DNA of 64,000 nucleotides from Halorarum salinum (GTDB lineage: Archaea; Halobacteriota; Halobacteria; Halobacteriales; Haloferacaceae), in assembly GCF_013402875.1 (NCBI RefSeq), contig NZ_CP058579.1, positions 1,736,001 to 1,800,000 on the forward strand. The letters run 5' to 3'. Below, one piece after another: positions 61,510 to 64,000 of this stretch. Every line of letters begins with the position of its first letter. Within the stretch, counting starts at the first letter, position 1. Both the position numbers and the translations under genes were made by a program. The notes below the pieces were generated by a model that ran no database searches, was not told the origin of the DNA, and was given only the letters and a program-made list of their open reading frames with translations.

Positions 61510-62424
61510 ATGACGGACGTCCACGGAGTCGTTCCACCGATCGTAACACCCTTCGACGAGGCGGGCGAGATCGACGCCGACGCGCTGCGGGAGGAGATTC
61601 GGTACCACCTCGATTCGGGCGTCAACGGCGTCTCCGTCGCCGGCAGCACCGGCGAGGGAAACGCCCTCTCGGTCGACGAACACGAACTAGTGTACGGCGT
61701 CGCCGTCGACGAGGTGGACGGGTCGGTACCCGTCGTCGCGGGCGTCATCGCCACCAGCGCCCGTGAAGCGGCCGCGAAGGCCGAACGTGCCCGCGACGTG
61801 GGCGCGGACGCCGTCATGGCGACGCCGCCGCACTACGAGCGGCCGACCGACGACGGCCTCGTCGACTACTTCGCCGCCGTCGGCGACGCCGGCGGCCTGC
61901 CCATCCTCATCTACGACGTCATCGAGAAAGTGGACGTGACGGCCGACCTGGCCGCCCGGATCGCCGACGAGGTGCCCGAACTGTACGGCATCAAACAGAG
62001 CGGGGGCGACATGCACGGCCTCGCGCACATGCTCAACACCGTCGGCGACGAGTTGACCGTCCTGACCGCGCTCGACGACCTGCTCTTCCCGTCGTACGTC
62101 CTCGGCGCGGAGGGGACCATCGGTGGCGTCACGTCCGTCTACCCCCGCGTGAGCGTCGACCTCTGGGAGGCCGTCCGGAACGGCGAAATCGACCGGGCGC
62201 GCGCCATCCACGAGGCCACGCTCCCGCTCGCGCGGGCGGCGGTGTGGGACCGCGACGGCAACTACCCCGGCGGCGTCAAGGCGGCCATCGAACTGCTCGG
62301 CCGGAACCCGGGCCACCCGCGGAACCCCATCGTCGACTCGTCGGGGGCGGACCGCGAGCGCATCGCCGACGCCGTCGCGGCCATGCGCGACCGCGGCGTC
62401 TACGAGAACCCGGCGAACGGATAG
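61510..62424 (+). CDS. DapA-family aldolase/dehydratase
   Basis: The 304-residue protein has GVVPPIVTPFDEAGEIDADA, VAGSTGEGNALSVDEHEL, ATPPHYERPTDDGLVDYFAA, Y135 in LIYDVIEKVDV and K162 in GIKQSGGDMH. The STGEG loop resembles the STGE of lysine-pathway enzymes, but the KQSGG segment and the context (between two SDRs) suggest a sugar-acid aldolase or dehydratase. The start ATG 61510 gives MTDVHGVVPP; ATG 61486 and GTG 61501 are upstream alternatives. It is the fourth DapA-family gene in the window. Confidence 0.82.
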   Translation: MTDVHGVVPPIVTPFDEAGEIDADALREEIRYHLDSGVNGVSVAGSTGEGNALSVDEHELVYGVAVDEVDGSVPVVAGVIATSAREAAAKAERARDVGADAVMATPPHYERPTDDGLVDYFAAVGDAGGLPILIYDVIEKVDVTADLAARIADEVPELYGIKQSGGDMHGLAHMLNTVGDELTVLTALDDLLFPSYVLGAEGTIGGVTSVYPRVSVDLWEAVRNGEIDRARAIHEATLPLARAAVWDRDGNYPGGVKAAIELLGRNPGHPRNPIVDSSGADRERIADAVAAMRDRGVYENPANG

Positions 62425-62591
62425 CCCACCGGTAGCGTCGTTCTCCCGTCCCGGGCGGGACCAGCATCGAGATCGCCGAGATGGAGGTGCTCCGGTCGCC
62501 CGCCGGGAACCGCCGCTCCGGAATTCGTGGGGCGTCCACCACCGCACCCGACGACCTAACAGCTATCATCCCCGCCGCTGCACCGGGGGCC

Positions 62592-63374
62592 ATGGGACGT
62601 GCAAGCTACGACTACGAGGACGAGACGGTGCTCGTCACTGGCGGGAGTTCGGGCATCGGCCGCGAGATAGCCACCAGGTTCGCCGATTCCGGAGCGGCGG
62701 TCGTCGTCGCCGACGTCCGCGAGGAGCCGCGGGACCGGGGGGAGACGACGCCGACCCGCGAGGTCGTCCGGGAACGGGGCGGCGACGCGGCGTTCGTCGC
62801 GACGGACGTCAGCGACCCCGAGCAGGTCGAGGCGGCCGTCGAAGCCGCCCGCGAGTTCGGCGGCGTCGACGTGATGGTCAACAACGCGGGCGTCCACGTC
62901 GAGGAGTCGATCCGGTCGGTCGACCCCGAGACGTTCGATCGCGTCCACGCCGTCAACGTCAGGGGGACGTTCTTCGGCTGTCAGGCAGCCGCGAACGACA
63001 TGATAGACCGCGGCGCGGGCGGGGTCGTCCTCAACATGGCCTCCATCAGTTCGACGGGGGCCAAGCCCCGGCAGGTCGCCTACGAATCGACGAAGGGCGC
63101 AGTGCGGATGATCACGCTGAGCGCCGCCGTCGAACTCGCCGAACACGACGTCCGGGTCAACGCGATCGCTCCGGGGCGGATCGCCACGGAGTTCGGCCTC
63201 CTCGACGCCGAGGAGACCGAAAGGAGCGGGGGGGAGGGTATCAAGCCGATCCCGGCCGGCCGGGCGGGCCGCCCCGAGGACGTCGCGGGGGCGGCGCTCT
63301 ATCTGGCGTGTGAGGACGCCGACTACGTCACCGGCGAACTGCTGTACGTCGACGGCGGCTACAGCGCCATCTAG
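62592..63374 (+). CDS. Short-chain dehydrogenase/reductase
   Basis: The 260-residue classical SDR shows VLVTGGSSGIGREIATRFAD, VVVADVRE (Asp after strand 2, favouring NAD), VMVNNAGVHVEESI, NMASISSTGAKPRQVAYEST then KGAVRMI with the Ser-Tyr-Lys set, VRVNAIAPGRIATEFG and the terminal YVTGELLYVDGGYSAI. It resembles glucose/gluconate-type and galactose-type dehydrogenases of this family, which would supply sugar acids to the local dehydratases. Start ATG 62592. It follows the DapA gene in the same direction after 167 bases. Confidence 0.87.
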   Translation: MGRASYDYEDETVLVTGGSSGIGREIATRFADSGAAVVVADVREEPRDRGETTPTREVVRERGGDAAFVATDVSDPEQVEAAVEAAREFGGVDVMVNNAGVHVEESIRSVDPETFDRVHAVNVRGTFFGCQAAANDMIDRGAGGVVLNMASISSTGAKPRQVAYESTKGAVRMITLSAAVELAEHDVRVNAIAPGRIATEFGLLDAEETERSGGEGIKPIPAGRAGRPEDVAGAALYLACEDADYVTGELLYVDGGYSAI

Positions 63375-63440
63375 CGGGGACGACGTCGCTGGTGCGACCG
63401 ACCCCTCTGACGCCCCCAGGGGCCACCCGTCCGACCACCC

Positions 63441-64000
63441 TCATGCGAAACCGCTCCGAAACGGGCCCGCGGAGTGACCGCGCCATAGTCGCGCCACCGT
63501 TCCGCCCATCGCCTCGGCGATACGGGACCGAACAGTCGACCCGTCGAGGCCGTGACGCCGTCCTGCCTCGAAGGCTCGCGTCGGCGTGTCGTCGTCCGGC
63601 GCCGAGACGAGCGCGGCGACGCCCCGGTCTTTGATGCGCCCGGAGCAAGCCGTCACAGCCCCCGGGTCGTCGATCGCCGAGCTGAGGTCAAGCGGACCAC
63701 CCACTCCGAGGGGAGCGCGCCGACCTGCTCGAGCGTGACCGGGTTCGTGCTCTCGACGACGCAGAGGACGCTCCGCCTCCAGGTCGGGACGGAGGGGGGA
63801 ACCGCCCGGGGCGGGTGACGGCGCCTCCACGTACCGTGCGAGTCCGGCGCCTCCGACGTGGAGGACCAACCCGTCCGAACGCGCCGCCCCCGTCGCCAGC
63901 GCGTCGAGGTACCGCTCGTGTGAGGCGTCGGCGACCACGATCGTACGGCCTGCGCGCTGCCGCTCGAAGGTCGGAGGTGACGGCGTCCGCCCCGACCGCG
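63441..64000 (-). pseudogene. Four-carbon acid sugar kinase (DUF1537 family) remnant, running off the window
   Basis: On the minus strand one frame gives MVADASHERYLDALATGAAR and SDGLVLHVGGAGLARYVEA, matching the end of the kinase N-domain. A shifted frame then gives LCVVESTNPVTLEQVGALPS, and the first frame resumes with KDRGVAALVSAPDDDTPTRA, GRRHGLDGSTVRSRIAEAMG and GTVARLW. The final nucleotide-binding GGDTA segment is missing. Such kinases phosphorylate tetronates or keto-acids beside aldolases. Two shifts and a lost tail mean it is not functional as read. Confidence 0.62.

Overview
The window is haloarchaeal chromosome or megaplasmid sequence. It has high G+C, acidic proteins, A+T-poor coding, TATA boxes about 25-30 nt upstream of many start codons (mostly leaderless transcripts), a Tat/lipobox sugar-binding protein and divergent thermosome-type chaperonins. 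Genus cannot be told from the sequence. No rRNA, tRNA, CRISPR array or intact insertion sequence was seen.

The theme is catabolism of sugar acids. I count thirteen loci of the enolase superfamily (mandelate racemase/muconate lactonizing type acid-sugar dehydratases): starts near 2572, 6975, 14945, 17144, 27100, 34739(-), 36071(-), 36939, 44448, 46649, 55062, 57575(-) and 58708(-), plus a tail fragment at 56121-56260. Only the one at 44448 can be named with confidence (D-galactonate dehydratase). The others fall into three repeated types (KFD, KIH and KTK at the catalytic lysine site) and two singletons. Around them sit four DapA-family aldolase/dehydratase genes, a mannonate-dehydratase-like gene, an aldehyde dehydrogenase, a TPP enzyme, hydroxyacid dehydrogenases, SDRs and HpcH/HpaI aldolases. 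Together these suggest oxidative routes of the Weimberg and De Ley-Doudoroff kind: sugar acid to 2-keto-3-deoxy acid to ketoglutarate semialdehyde or aldehyde plus pyruvate.

Layout. 1-13 kb: cyclase-fold hydrolase, UxuA-like and enolase genes in divergent pairs, TPP enzyme, 3-hydroxyacyl-CoA-type dehydrogenase, two DapA genes around an IclR regulator with candidate operators, and the aldehyde dehydrogenase. 13-25 kb: VOC protein, acyl-CoA dehydrogenase, two enolase genes, NTF2-like protein, formamidase, MOSC protein, a 51-residue zinc protein, two divergent glutamate dehydrogenases and a CitE-like lyase. 25-32 kb: a decayed zone with fragments of UxaA, hydroxyacid dehydrogenase and TPP enzyme genes, a frameshifted enolase gene and an intact MFS transporter. 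32-48 kb: amidase, six enolase genes, a ketol-acid reductoisomerase-like gene, cupin, two convergent divergent-type chaperonins, and a hydroxyacid dehydrogenase/dgoD/aldolase run. 48-53 kb: a complete CUT1-type sugar ABC importer. 53-64 kb: hypothetical membrane pair, a broken enolase gene joined tail to tail with a fragment of another, two intact enolase genes, HpcH aldolase, two SDRs, a DapA gene and a decayed four-carbon acid sugar kinase at the edge.

The most unusual item is the pair of diverged chaperonin genes at 40129-43398 inside the sugar-acid cluster. The number of gene remnants (about eighteen) shows active turnover of this region, although several frameshifts lie in G/C runs and may be sequence errors.
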